A DNA stretch of 64,000 nucleotides from Ypsolopha sequella. Its lineage: Eukaryota > Arthropoda > Insecta > Lepidoptera > Ypsolophidae. The notes under the pieces are model-generated. The model had not been told where the DNA came from. It ran no database searches and saw only the letters and a program-made list of their open reading frames with translations. Made by a program: the position numbers and the translations under genes. Below are positions 1-11,175 of the stretch, in pieces (the stretch's first letter is position 1; the number at the start of each line of letters is the position of its first letter). The DNA is taken from the NCBI GenBank assembly GCA_934047225.1, contig OW204005.1:18360396-18424395 (forward strand), written 5' to 3'.

Positions 1-733
1 TATTTGTCGAGTATGAACTGTGAAGTGCAAGTCACAGACTATACGCACGTGTCACTACTGACGATTATTATGTAAGTCCCAGCGCGATGGATGGTGAGCC
101 CTACTATCACCAAACATCGGGCACAAATAGGGTTTCGAAGCACGCAAACCGACAATGTTGCCAACTTAGTGCTTTCGGCACTAGATCTAGTGCATTTCTT
201 GATGTTTTAGCTCTCAAAATTCACAGTGCCTAGTGCCCTAACTAGCGCATTTTTAAAAGTCTGCAGTTTATCACGCTTGTTGGTAAAAACAAAACCAATC
301 AATGGCGCGTTCTGAAACACAGTTAAACTTCGGAACTCTTACTCTGGGGTATTATCGATAAAAAGATAATCTAGTGCCAAAAAAAAAAGAGTGAGCTCTA
401 TTACGTTCCATTTCATACTTTTTTCCGAGCAGTAATTAAAAAAAATTAAGAATGATTCCAGCTCTGATTCGGACGACGATCTAATTTTGTAATAACAACT
501 TAATATTCTCAATAAAAACATCTTTAAAAAAAAAACTTTGATTGATTTTATTTATTTGGTGCTCTTTTATCAAAATTAGCACAACTCTAGTGCATTTTAG
601 GGTTTGTTTGGCGCATTTCTTACAATAGCAGTTGGCAACACTGCAAACCGAACTCAGATGTGCCGCTAAGGGATTTAAACCTCGCGAAGTCCGTATTTGT
701 GGTCGAGACGTTCGAACCACTGAACCACAGCTA
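1..733 (-). mobile_element. tRNA-headed SINE (family A/B type), interrupted
   Basis: On the minus strand positions 652-733 hold a tRNA-like head with a B-box-like segment, and 1-152 hold a SINE body matching the body of the copy at 5622-5967 (the tract around GGGCTCACCAT, the ACGTAATAATCGTC-like tract and the ACAGTTCACACTCG-like tract, all diverged). The two parts are separated by the hAT-like insertion at 153-643. The 3' end of the SINE may lie before base 1. Family membership is from comparison inside the window only. Confidence 0.75.
153..643. mobile_element. hAT-like MITE with 8-bp target duplication
   Basis: The ends are CAATGTTGCCAAC and, read inward from the right, CAGTGTTGCCAAC. The element is flanked by the exact 8-bp repeat CAAACCGA at 145-152 and 644-651. 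CAGTG-type ends and an 8-bp duplication are the hAT pattern. It is 491 bp, has no coding capacity, and splits the surrounding SINE. Confidence 0.85.
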
Positions 734-1429
734 CCAGTAGTTAAAATAAGGAATAACTAAACAAAACAAACAAAATTAATGATATTTTGTACGAACATCT
801 AAATACTTATATTTGATGTCCAATTAGATATGTTTAAGTCTTCCAATAGGAAATTTGAAGGTTTGTCTAAACATAATGAGAAAGACAAGTTATCTATAAT
901 AAATTTAAAATGGTGTTTATTTTTGAGCAAAAAAAGAGTTCGATAAAATGTACTAAAAGGAGACAAAGTCGAAGTAATGGAGCACGAAGCCCATGTAAAT
1001 CGCTCAACAAAACAAATACCTATATCTACATACCTAATTAATTAAAAGATAAATTGTTGGTAAAACAAAATCACCCAAGTAAGTAAAATGTAAAGAAACT
1101 GGTTTATTTATTGTAATATATGTATTAAAGCAATCGTCACAACTGAAGACTTGTTTACAGGTATTTTTTACGATTTTATAAGTCTATAAAATCTTCTTTG
1201 TTCCATTTCAACTCAATAAATAAATTACTTTTTACATCTCATAGTTGACGAAAATAGGAGCCGGTAAAATATTATAATTATAACTTGCATGATTATTATT
1301 TTCATAATGAAACCCCGCAAGGACTCTAATAAAATAATCATTGTGCCGATGAAACAAACAAAATGCAGACGCCTCGATTATTATAATAATCCCGGTGATA
1401 ACGATAATAATCCCGATAAAAGACAAAAG
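734..1429. other. AT-rich intergenic stretch
   Basis: I see no supported gene or repeat boundary here, only AT-rich unique-looking sequence upstream of the probable promoter. Confidence 0.5.
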
Positions 1430-1743
1430 CGACTCAACGCCATCTCCATATTATCACATCGCTCTCAAATCCGCCGCGGGCAATCTGTAACACGCAGGAG
1501 GACGAAGCGACCCGCGCTAGCCGTCTCTCTCGCTCCGGCGAGAGGCCGAGATGCGCGCTCTCCCTCTCTGGCCGCCGCTTCTCGACCAATCGGTGGCCAT
1601 CTTTTGCTCCCCCGAGAGCAAAGCGACGACAGTGCGTGCTCTCAGCATATCGAGACAACATCTCGGACCGCGAGGTTGTCGGTCCGCGGAAGATGCAAAA
1701 AAACGCACCGCGGACATTTAAAAATTCAAAAATATATCTCTTC
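1430..1743 (+). promoter_or_regulatory. Probable CpG-rich promoter of the RREB1/pebbled gene
   Basis: This is the only GC- and CpG-rich block in the first 14 kb. It ends in a TTTAAAA tract (near 1717) about 27 bases before a TCAGT initiator-like site at 1742-1746. It lies directly before a good splice donor at 1890. The link to the zinc-finger gene downstream is inference from position and strand; the reading frames through this GC-rich block look incidental. Confidence 0.5.
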
Positions 1744-1889
1744 AGTGCCTTGAACTCATCATTTTAGTGATAAACAGTGCGAAATTGAGCTCAAACAATT
1801 ATTTATGGTGTACAGTGAGAGACTTCGTGTGGAATTGAACTTTTAATTTCGATTTAAAACGTTGGCCGATAAAGCGAATTCACGATTGG
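1744..1889 (+). other. Probable non-coding exon 1 (5' UTR) of the RREB1/pebbled gene
   Basis: The stretch runs from the initiator-like site to a strong donor (GG followed by GTAAGT at 1890). It has a short upstream reading frame of 13 codons starting at ATG 1804 and ending in TAA. The next supported exon on this strand begins at 14277, so intron 1 would be about 12.4 kb. No transcript evidence is available; it could belong to another transcript. Confidence 0.45.
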
Positions 1890-3289
1890 GTAAGTGTTTT
1901 TTTGATTAGATTAGGTACAATGCAAATCATCGTTGAATATTATTATATAGCTGAATACCCTTTCACATTTTGGTTTCTAGAGGGCTTGGTGCGTAATCGT
2001 GTTTCAAATGTTTTTAAAACGCTCGTCTTGGCCTTCTAGAGTTGACGCGTTATTTTGTGTAATTTCAAAAAAATATTCGTTCTAAACATTTTTCCTACGG
2101 ACATGTCTATTTACATACAATTTGATTGTTTTTAAATATATTTGGCATCTGTTTCGACGCACGCACTTGATCTTGCTACTAGGATTCTTTTTAGAATTCC
2201 ATAAATTGAAAACAATTTCGTCTTTTTGGATTAGAAATTTTAACTTTCGTTTATTATAAAAAATAAATATATATTCAATATTTCTGGACTAAAACGACAA
2301 AAAAAATGCGTGCGACGGACATGAAGGTTCACCTACCCTCAAAAAACGTAATCTTATAAAAAGATAATAATTATAATTAATTAATAGAATAATAATTTTA
2401 AAATATTTTTATTATTCCCATTTTTAGTTAAATTTTTGCATGTATAAAAAATATTATTTTAAAGAAATTTTAATGTTTTATGTCCTGTATAATTCTAAAT
2501 AGTACATTGCTTTCAGTACATAACTTCAAGGCACATAATCATTTATTTAAATCTAATTCATTCCTATAATCATCTGATACTTTTTTCCTAGATATGACTA
2601 ATTTCTTTATCATACAAAAATTCAAAATGATTACATTAATCACCATAATTAATTAATTAGCACGTAAAAGGTTACATAAATCACCATTATTAATTAATTG
2701 GCACCTTAACTACTTATCTATACCTAATTTTAAACATTGAAATCTTAGAAGGCAGGTAGGTATGTGGATAGTTTAGTGACTTTAATAAATGACCCAATAA
2801 TATTTTATAAAATATTTAAATAAAAATCATAAATTTAATATAACGTACCTAGTTACTTATTTCACTTACCATTGTGTTTTTTTTTTGTTTTATAAAATAT
2901 ATAAAAAAATAAAACTAAATACTAAATATAAATATTAAAATATATTTATTATTACTATATCCGTAATAATTGCTTAAGATTATAATTTGTATAATAAATA
3001 ACTTCCAAAATTGAACTATAAATAAATTTATTTAATAAGGTCTCGGTGTAAATTAATTAATTATCTAATATATAATGTAATCCTTGAAACATTAATGTTT
3101 TAACATTACATTAAGTACTTAGGTACCTTAGTTTATTTTGTCATACCTATAAACATTAATTAATGAATTATAAACATTAATTATATAATTTATTTATGTT
3201 CTTCAATAGTATATGTTGCCAATTAGCGCATCAGATAATATCTATTTATATGTGTGTTTTTATTATTTTTGTAATATATTTTGTATTTA
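1890..3289. other. AT-rich intron sequence
   Basis: Very AT-rich sequence with many short TTAATTAA-like tracts. No repeat copy or reading frame could be supported. Confidence 0.5.
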
Positions 3290-3490
3290 GTTAACTACCT
3301 TGTTTATTTGTTATTTCAATAATACATTTAAAAGAAAAATACAATATAACTAAAAACTTAAACAAATAAGAATCTACTATAACAATAAATTAAACCTATT
3401 TAAAGCTAAAATAAACGAAAAAAATTGTCGATATTGTCACTGCCGCATGGCGGCAGGGTGCCCCAGACGCAATATTTATACAGGTACTTG
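3290..3490 (-). mobile_element. LINE 3' end relic
   Basis: On the minus strand a segment like GGCACCCTGCCGCCATGCGG is followed by a long A/T-rich tail. The same arrangement (GCACCTTGCCGC then AT-rich tail) recurs at 60775-60975 on the minus strand. This suggests 5'-truncated copies of one retroelement; the family is not identified. Confidence 0.45.
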
Positions 3491-3595
3491 TATCTATGAT
3501 ATTTGTACATACCTAGAAAATTTAACCACATGCTCTGATACTGAACTGCATATAAAATATATAGGTATATGAAATGAATGATGAATAATGAATAT

Positions 3596-3967
3596 ATGAA
3601 ATTGCCGTTTTCTATAGTGAATTTGAAGGAAACTCAATTTTCATTACTAACATTTTAAAATTTTTTTTAGGAATGACGAATCCAAATTATTTGATTATTT
3701 TTGTATATGAATGAGACAACGTTAAGCTAACAGCAACATTAATTTAATTTTTGAAAAATTATAACGAATCATATCATAGAAATGGATGGCATTCAGGACG
3801 AATTGCTTTTGAAATTTTAATTTTGGTTATCAAACTGACAATAAAAACAAAATTTAATACGTAGATGTAAAACCATGAAATCTACTTTCAAACAAATAAT
3901 GTAAATAGCTATTGAATTACAGAACCTGTGAACTTATGAATCTGTAGGAAAATTTCGGCGATTTCAT
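3596..3967. mobile_element. Dispersed repeat with 12-bp terminal inverted repeats, copy 1
   Basis: Ends are ATGAAATTGCCG and, inverted, ATGAAATCGCCG. A related copy lies at about 61299-61693 in the same orientation. No coding capacity is seen; likely a MITE of unknown superfamily. Confidence 0.6.
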
Positions 3968-4109
3968 AGGTACCTATTATTAAAAACTTATATGGGGAAG
4001 TAAATTTTGTATTCGCGTTATTTAAAATATTTGGAAGTGGATCAGCATTATCAGTAGAGGATGTGGTTTTATTCTCTGAACACGTCACAATTATTACACA
4101 GACATCTTT

Positions 4110-4225
4110 GTGTAATAATAAAATAATAATAATAATAAATTCTTTATTGCATTTATAAATATAGTACACAAGGCGAACTTAATGCTAATTAGCATTATCT
4201 TCCAGTTTACCTTTGGTGGTGTGGA
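4110..4225 (-). mobile_element. LINE 3' tail
   Basis: Read on the minus strand it ends GCAATAAAGAATTTATTATT followed by more ATT repeats. The + strand tail at 41600-41830 has the same GCAATAAAGAAATTTATTATT-like ending, so both look like 3' ends of one retroposon family. Confidence 0.55.
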
Positions 4226-4343
4226 TAAATTAGGGTAGTGCCGGAAAAGATGATAAAATGATAAGTTAAATAGGTACAAGCTTGTGAACGTCAGCACATC
4301 ATAAAATTGGGTATAATGGGCATATCATATTTCTGTTAAAACT

Positions 4344-4445
4344 AGGAGGGTCGCCTCGCTTCGCTCCGCTTCGCTCGGCTTTATTTACATGTGAACCTAA
4401 CACGCTCCTCGCTCCGCTTGTCGTTGCACCTATTTTTGTTGTTAT
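4344..4445. repeat. CG-rich TCGCTTCGCTC repeat fragment
   Basis: Contains TCGCTTCGCTCCGCTTCGCT and a following GTCGTTGCACC tract. Related fragments are at 8865-8900 and 47705-47775. Unclassified dispersed repeat. Confidence 0.5.
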
Positions 4446-4489
4446 AAGATTTTCATAATTTACGATCTGCCAACGATATTATATGAGTT

Positions 4490-4816
4490 TTTTCAATGCA
4501 TGTGCTCGTAAAGGCCCACTTTTTATGCATCAAAACCGAACAGAAAGTCGATTATTTTGCCCTACGGCTTTATTATTATTTTTTTTTTAATTTATTTACA
4601 ATGGTTGGCTAACCTGAAGACTTTCCTGTGTACCATAGATGTTATAATTTTTTTCCACTGTTTAACGGCTCTGGATACAGTCCTTTTGAGCCAATTATAA
4701 TTTAAAGTTCACAAGATTATATTTGTTTTCATTTCCTCACACTATGATATGATACATGGGCGTAAAAGCAATAAATTACTCGGTTACGTTTAAAACACTT
4801 GTAGCATAAACTACTA
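4490..4816 (-). mobile_element. MITE family with AGTAGTTTATGCTAC end, copy 1
   Basis: Minus-strand copy of the elements at 29393-29908 and 45969-46366. All share the end AGTAGTTTATGCTAC, the inner GTAATTTATTGCTTTTACGC-like tract and the other end GCATTGAAAAA. This copy lacks the central CG-rich part. Confidence 0.7.
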
Positions 4817-4820
4817 TTAA

Positions 4821-5166
4821 GAGCGGTATCGCAGCCGGATTGTGAAAACCCCGTTTTTTTCTAATTGATCGAAACAGAACACTGAAATTCAAAATTCACT
4901 CAATAGTTTTCCAACAAAACCTTACCCATGTATATTGTGTATGTTGTCATCGCAAAGTTTTCATTTTCAAAACTTTTGAAATTAAAATTTTTGAAATTCT
5001 AGTTTACAGAAACCAATGGACACTGCGAATGCAGTATACACAATACATAGGTAATAACTTAATAAGGTTTTGTTGAATAACTATTGATTGAATTTTGAAT
5101 TTAAGTTTTCTGTTTCGATTAATTAGAAAAAGGCGGGTTTTTCACAAGCCGGCTACGATACCGCTC
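4821..5166. mobile_element. TTAA-flanked palindromic MITE (GCAGCCGG family), copy 1
   Basis: Flanked by TTAA at 4817-4820 and 5167-5170. The two halves are inverted copies: GAGCGGTATCGCAGCCGG at the left and its inverse at the right. Other copies are at 25949-26270 and 60603-61151, plus a fragment at 20670-20730. Confidence 0.8.
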
Positions 5167-5170
5167 TTAA

Positions 5171-5621
5171 ATATAGAAAAATATCCGAATTTTTCTTTTT
5201 CGGATTTTTCGGTATTATAGGCGGCAGTGTATCAGCCGTTACGAAGCCAGCTTGCTAACCTTGGGATTCTGATTCGAGCATGGACCAATAAGTTTCTTGG
5301 CAATTAGTAATCATGAAAAACTCCTCTATTAAAAAAAACACTTTAATTCTGTAGTAAGTGTTAGAAATAGAATACTTAGTTGAAGCACAGGTATAATACT
5401 ACTAAATCATGCATTTCCTCAGTATAAACACTCGGGTGTTTTGAATGACTTGTAAAATGATTGAGAATATGCATGCATGGATACTACATTATCTATACCT
5501 ACAATAACATCATATCTTAGGAATTCTTATTTAAGACACTAGTCCACATTATGCTTTAAAAGTAACAAGTAACAACTACTATCAATAATAATACAACATT
5601 AAGTTCTAATACGAAAGCTTT
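5171..5621. other. Intron stretch without a recognised feature
   Basis: AT-rich sequence; nothing could be supported. Confidence 0.4.
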
Positions 5622-5967
5622 AAAAATAAAAATATATCGTCACGACATGAATCCCTGAGGGGGTGACAGAGGTGTTCCGAGTGTGAACTGTGAAATACGA
5701 GTCACAGTCAACACTCCGCGTTTCACCGACGATTATTACGTCCCAACGTGATGGTGAGCCCTGTCGCCGTACTTCGGGCACAAATACACGCTTTTTAAGG
5801 CATGCACGTTTCCTTACGATGTTTTCCTTCACCGTTTAGCAAGTGGTAAGTAAGAACAAATATTATGCACATAAATTCCGGAAAACTCATTGGTGCATGC
5901 CCGACCGGGGATCGAACCTGGATCTCAAGATTGAGAGGCCAGCGTTCTACCCCTGAGCTACCGCTGT
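5622..5967 (-). mobile_element. Complete-looking SINE A, copy 1
   Basis: On the minus strand it begins GCGGTAGCTCAGGGGTAGAA (A-box-like), has a B-box GGTTCGATCCCCGGTC, then a body of about 260 bases ending in GTCGTGACGATATA plus a T/A-rich tail. It is the least disrupted SINE A in the window and served as reference for the copies at 24549-25165 and 6840-7245. The tRNA-like head lacks a matching acceptor stem, so it is not a functional tRNA gene. Confidence 0.85.
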
Positions 5968-6147
5968 TTTCTGTATACCTATATAATAATAAGATAACAT
6001 TTTCTACCTGTTCATAAAATCCTAATGAGAAAAAATTATGAATAGATAATTGTCATGGAAACAACTCTTTTAAGGGGCTTCACGCAGAGAAGTTAAATGT
6101 TACCCTCTATTTCAGACTTCTTATTGATTTTCTCTCAAGTAGGTATA

Positions 6148-6409
6148 CAAGGTGACTTTTTGACCATCGTCCAAATTCATACTGGTGGCTTGGTAAGTGA
6201 TCAGTATCATGGATCAATAACAATTTTGGTGAAATTCGTAAAATGAAATTTCGACTCCCCATAGAGATTCACTCGGGACTGGAACTGAATTTCTATGGGA
6301 AGCCGAAATTTCATTTCACGAATTTCACAAAAATTGTTACTGATCCAAGATACTGATCACTTATCAAGCCTCCAGTATGAATTTGGACGATGATCAAAAA
6401 GTCACCTTG
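6148..6409. mobile_element. Palindromic MITE (CAAGGTGACTTTTTGA family), copy 1
   Basis: A 262-bp element whose halves are inverted copies, with ends CAAGGTGACTTTTTGACCAT and inverse, flanked by TATA on both sides (TA-type target duplication likely). The second copy at 24667-24922 also has TATA flanks. TA duplication would fit Tc1/mariner-derived MITEs. Confidence 0.85.
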
Positions 6410-6839
6410 TATATGTCGGGATCTAGTTGGTTTTTTCTTTATAAAGTTTGTTTGAAAGATTTGTAGCAATTTTGAAAAAAAAACGCGTTTTTTTCCTACG
6501 AGAAGATATAAATGAATGATAGTGAGGGACGAAAGAAATCTATGGTGGAAGGTACAGCAGTTGAGAGACTTCCAGGTTGGCCACGGCAGCTGGACGCGAA
6601 AATAGTTTAAAAACGTTAAAATTTCGAAATAATTTGCGTAATTTCTCAACATGTATACATTGGAAGTACAAGGGAACCTCACTTTTTCATACAAAAGAAT
6701 AGCAGAAAATTCCTCTTCCGTATCTGTAAATACTTTCAAAATATACCTATTCATTATCCCGTTAATACATAGTGAGATTGACAGCTCTAATTTTGTTTTA
6801 AAATAAGGAAAAATATGCTATATTTAGCTAACCTACAGC
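6410..6839. other. Intron stretch without a recognised feature
   Basis: No repeat copy in the window and no plausible exon with splice sites was found. Confidence 0.4.
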
Positions 6840-7245
6840 TGATGCGATAGTTTAGGCGGTAGAACGTTGAAACCAGTGGGTCTACCGCGTAATTCTCATT
6901 TTCATCAACATCAACTTGATATTTAATTTTGACGTGCGTGCGACGACGCCCGCCTAACATGCCATCTCTTTTGCACGCATTGAATTTCGCATGCATTTGC
7001 TAGAAGTTGATACAAATGAGAATTACGCGGTAGAGCCCCAGATTTGATCCCCGGTCTTGCATGCACCAATAATATTTTCGGAATTTACATATGTAGGTAC
7101 ATAGTATTTATATTACCACAGATAATATTAATATACTAGTATTAGGTACCTAATACTAACCACTTGCTGAACGATGAAGGAAAATATCGCGAAGAAACCT
7201 GCATGCTCTATAAATACATTTATACCGATAGGCGATAGGGCTCGC
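6840..7245 (+). mobile_element. SINE A, copy 3, split by a MITE
   Basis: The head (GGCGGTAGAACGTTG) stops at about 6874 and resumes at about 7026 with TTTGATCCCCGGTC, the B-box of SINE A, followed by a diverged body. The gap is filled by the palindromic insertion at 6876-7025. Confidence 0.65.
6876..7025. mobile_element. Palindromic MITE inside SINE A
   Basis: About 150 bp with inverted ends GGGTCTACCGCGTAATTCTC and (inverse) GGGCTCTACCGCGTAATTCT. It lies between the A- and B-box of the SINE. The target duplication is not clear. Confidence 0.7.
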
Positions 7246-7281
7246 AATGTAATCTCATTGGAAAGGTTTACCAAATAATTG

Positions 7282-7659
7282 TTTAGGGCGATATGTAAAA
7301 GTTTTAGCGTCTCTGTTACTCCATATGCGAAAAAAACCTCAGTGCGAGTAGGACGGATTCGTGGAAAAGTAGCAAAAAGTCGGTTTTTTATTAATAAATT
7401 AATATTCGGTTTTTTGTACTAAAGTTGCTATCAAAATTTCGTTTAACCAAGTCTTAGATACCGTTAAAACCCACCTAATAAAAAAGAATTGCAGTCCATA
7501 TGTCATTCTAAATTGTCAAACCCGGAGAATTGGTTTCGAAAAAGACCTAATTTCAATAAACATTTCTATCGAGCCGAATTTCTCTAATCGCGTTATCACT
7601 AGAAAATAAAAAAATAATAAAGTTCTAAAAGTGTTGATTTTTTTTCCGTAACGCCTAAA
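7282..7659 (+). mobile_element. TTAA-type MITE family M4a, copy 1 (degenerate ends)
   Basis: Shares with 17003-17408, 22313-22837 and 27208-27858 the left GGCGATATGTAAAAGTTTTA, the inner ACTTTTTGCTACTTTTCCAC-like tract and the end CGTTACGGAAAAAAATC. Flanks read TTTA rather than TTAA here, so the duplication has decayed. Confidence 0.75.
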
Positions 7660-7716
7660 ACATCGTGTACCCTTCTTAATCACAAACAATTTAATAATTC
7701 ACAAACGATTTTGACC

Positions 7717-7990
7717 AACTGTTTGGTCCAGTGGTCCGAGTACAATCGACTACCGACCCGGAGGTCGCGGGTTCAAAGCCGTAAGGGCACATTTGTGATC
7801 TGTCTGCACGCTTCAGACGATCACATTTATGCCCGAATTACGACAATAGGGCTCACCACCCTACGTAATAATCGTCGATGAACCGTGGGTGTGTTAGAGG
7901 GTGGACTGTGAACTTGCATTTCACAGTCCATACTCGGAAACACTTCTGACACCCTCGGAGGTCCATTTTTTTTATATTTATTTATTCATA
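7717..7990 (+). mobile_element. tRNA-headed SINE B, copy 1
   Basis: Head TGGTCCAGTGGTCCGAGT with B-box GGTCGCGGGTTCAAAGCC, then a body closely related to that of SINE A (GGGCTCACCA, CGTAATAATCGTC, TTCACAGTCCA). It ends in a T/A-rich tail. Confidence 0.8.
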
Positions 7991-8408
7991 ATTTTACACT
8001 ATTTTATTACATGATGAATAGTATCAATAAACTCACATGAGTTTGTCCTGATACTACAATTCGTGAATAATTAATACTCATATTCGTGCATGAGATTATG
8101 CCCACAAAAGTAGAAAAAAATAAATACTGATAGTTACCTGCATACATATTATAATTATACATGCTGCTGTATAATTATATACGCTGCCATGTGGAAGATG
8201 CAAAAGAGGTGTGTCTGGATCTGTCTGGATAGAAATCGGTAGTCTCTGCCTACCCCTCTGGTAGATGTATGTAGAAGATAATAATTGATTAAAAACTAAG
8301 TTTTTTTGGGGCAAGTGATATTTCGGTTGACGTAAATGGAGCGTCACAGACTTCGGTTCGACGTAATGCAAAATTAAGTGCTCAATCTCAGGTCACCTAT
8401 GCCCTTAA

Positions 8409-8697
8409 GGTGATATACCGTGCTAGAAAAGGTCCCCGTTACTCCAGGCAGAAAGACCCGCAGTGCGAAAGGGACGGAATCGGGGAAAATTGACAAAAAG
8501 TCGGTTTTAAATTAATGCAAAATTAACTAAAATAGCTACAAAAAATTCCATAACCAGTAATTTAGGTGTAGTTAAAACCCATCCAAATAAATATTTTTCA
8601 AGTCTCAAAATTGTTATACTAATTTGATTTACTTGGAACTTAATTAAAAGAGCAGATAAATAACTTCAAAAAGTGTCAATTTTCACGGTATAGCCCC
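8409..8697. mobile_element. TTAA-type MITE family M4b, copy 1
   Basis: TTAA flanks at 8405-8408 and 8698-8701; ends GGTGATATACCGTG and inverse GGGGCTATACCGTG. It shares the GACGGAATCGGGGAAAATT tract with the copy at 41128-41542. Confidence 0.8.
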
Positions 8698-8734
8698 TTA
8701 AATGGTATTTTTAGCTGGACGATATATTTGTATA

Positions 8735-8790
8735 TGAAATTCAAATTCAAATAGTTTATTTTGTAAAGTAAGTATTGCACTTTTGAGGAG
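8735..8790 (-). mobile_element. LINE 3' tail
   Basis: Minus strand reads CAAAATAAACTATTTGAATT followed by a further TGAATTT unit. This is the same tail as at 18440-18482 on the + strand. Confidence 0.6.
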
Positions 8791-8957
8791 ACAAATTTAA
8801 TCTTATAAAAATATATGTAATAAAATAATAAAAGTTAGTAGGTACGTACGTAAACCTAGAACGATTCACCTCGCTTCGCTCGTCGTCGCACCTATTTTGA
8901 TTTCGATTTCATACTCTAATTCTCATGGCTTAATTTTTAAAAGTCTTTTTTTTTTAA

Positions 8958-9392
8958 TAATTTACGTCATTTTAGGACATAGTTTTCATTATTTTGGTAT
9001 ATAAATGAACCATTATTTTTTATGATTTTTTTAAAGAATTGTCCGATGACCTTGTCACTTGAGAATTTTAGACATTATACTGATTGTGATTGCTTATAAA
9101 AAAAAGTGGTCTGTGTCTGTCTGTCTACTCATCTGTCATCTAGCTGTCAAATTAGTCTGAAGCAAATTATTATATTGCAAAATTATTATATTAAAATTAT
9201 CTTGATAGCAAAGGACACATTTCTAAACAGACATTACTCAAGTGACGTCACACGAAGGCAAATGGAAGTTGCAACCTCATTTGAATATTGAATATTGCAA
9301 AATATTCATCATCATGAGGTTTTTTAGACCAAAACTTCGAAAATACGGCTCATTAAACCTAAATCTCGAAATGGTTTTCGAATTAACACACC
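8958..9392 (+). repeat. Dispersed repeat M11, copy 1
   Basis: Homologous, in opposite orientation, to 19600-19995. Shared landmarks are GGTATATAAAT, the GTCTGTCTACTCATCTGTCA tract, GATAGCAAAGGACACATTTC, and CGAAGGCAAATGGAAGT. The reading frames across it are not conserved, so it is treated as a non-coding element. Confidence 0.65.
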
Positions 9393-10443
9393 TTAACATA
9401 ATAATTCTATGCCTATTCCACGATCAGCCCATGGCACATACCTAAAACATGCCGATATTCACTAAACCGAACCATCTCGATACAAAAGAAGATAAATTCA
9501 AAATTCTCCGCAAGATAATTCACCGGGTACTTGAGAAAATCTCGCTTTTATCTACATTCTCAAGATCTGCTAGGTAAATGGGCATGTAATGACTGTTGAA
9601 TCGCTTTATCTTGTTATCACCTTACCTCTTGAGATGATAGGTAATGATGACGTCATCTAGCCAGGCAATAATTTCTTTGGTTGAACCTCTTGTCTTTTAT
9701 TCTTATGTAGATTTAGCTAGAGATAACTTTTCCGGTGAATAAAGTGTACACAGGTGTACCCATTTATTGGAGTTGTCAATATAAAGGAACGAACTTACTC
9801 TATATATACTAGAATATTATAATTTTTGAAATAAGGGCTTTTCCCTAAAAATAAATGGACTGAGGACTTTTTTTTATTAATGAATCACGTAAAAGCTTTC
9901 ACAGTGGTTTTTATGACTACGAAAAAGCTCTTCGGTTTTGTAAGACTAGTAGCGCCATCTGTTGTCGAGTAGCGGAAACAATCAAAAGCTCGTGACGACG
10001 AAAACATTTTCTTCACTTTAAACAATGCTAAGTAATCTCAATAAATTAATCACTCACATTTCAATTAATCATTTCGAAGAGTTATCTACAGATCCTTGTC
10101 TTTCATTTTATCTGCAGATTATGCAGGATTTAACTTTACAATATTTAATAGTCAATGCTAAAACTACCTTTATTCCCTGTGTATTAAGGTTATTGTAATT
10201 GTTTAAACAGTAAATAATAACACAGGTAGGTAAATGATCTGTTTTCTAGACGGCCTTTTAGATTGTGTGATAAATTCATAATATCGAGAACATGATAAAC
10301 TGATATGAAATCCCTATTTATTAGTAGGTATTACACATAAGTCATATGCTGATTAAGTGCTGCTAATGTAGAAAAAAAAAATCTTACTCATTAGAATAAT
10401 TATTGAAAATCTGCTTAGAAATAGCAATTAACTTTTTTTTTTA
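9393..10443. other. Intron stretch without a recognised feature
   Basis: Mostly AT-rich. A short CGCCATCTGTTGTCGAGTAGC tract near 9953 is weakly similar to one near 36970. No boundaries could be assigned. Confidence 0.4.
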
Positions 10444-10721
10444 TATACAACCAGTAACAGAAAGGTGTAACCATATTTGAAGAGCTTATTCAGTCAATGG
10501 TATAGATAGAACAACTTTTACTATGGAACAAAACCTGTATCTCAAAAAAAAATCATTACTGTTTCATAAAAAAAATTGCAATGCCGCTCGGCCGAAATGT
10601 ATGGAAGGGCAGTTTTTTTTTTTCGAGATTTCGGGGTTGGCTCCTTAGTAAAAGTTGTTCTATACCATTGACTGAAAAAGCTCTTCAAATATGATTACAT
10701 CTTTCTGTTACACATTGTATA
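10444..10721. mobile_element. Palindromic MITE (GTAACAGAAAGGTGTAACC family), copy 1
   Basis: A 278-bp element with inverted ends TATACAACCAGTAACAGAAA and inverse TATACAATGTGTAACAGAAA. It pairs over most of its length. The second copy is at 46393-46664. Confidence 0.85.
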
Positions 10722-11069
10722 CGTATATAGCAAAGTTTTCAGAGACAGCGTGATTTTATTGTTATTAGCAAAGGTTGGAATTTTATCTCATCGAGGACGT
10801 TGTCAATGAAAATAGTTCATTGCTATATCTAGACATTTAATTGAGCAGATTTTCAATTATAATTCTAGTAAGTAAGATTTTTTTTATAACGTGGCAACAC
10901 TTTCCAGCATAAAGCGCCGTGAAACGTGCGAGTTTACTTACAATTCTTGGAAATGAATTTTATTTTAGATAAAATAAATTAAAAACACACTATTTTCGCA
11001 CTTGTCAGCCGCAGCGACTGGCGTAACAGCCATGTTGCAGTGCGAGCTGTTAAGAACTTTATTTAAAAA

Positions 11070-11175
11070 AAATATATATATACTTGCGATTGTCGGCACT
11101 TGGTGAAACTTGAAACACATCTTGAATTAAAACACTTGTACTGTAGTTTCACTTTATTTTTGGTTAACTTTATTT
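11070..11175 (+). mobile_element. Relic sharing sequence with the 62-kb foldback
   Basis: TACTTGCGATTGTCGGCACT, then CTTGGTGAAAC and AAAACACTTGTACTG, match the 5' part and the arm of the insertion at 62199-62451. It is an older, non-palindromic copy of the same family. Confidence 0.55.

Noticed and set aside
1289..1753. A 154-codon open frame over the GC-rich block
   Set aside because: It is rich in arginine and serine as expected from GC-rich promoter DNA, overlaps the predicted transcription start, and resembles no family; three other frames are open there too.
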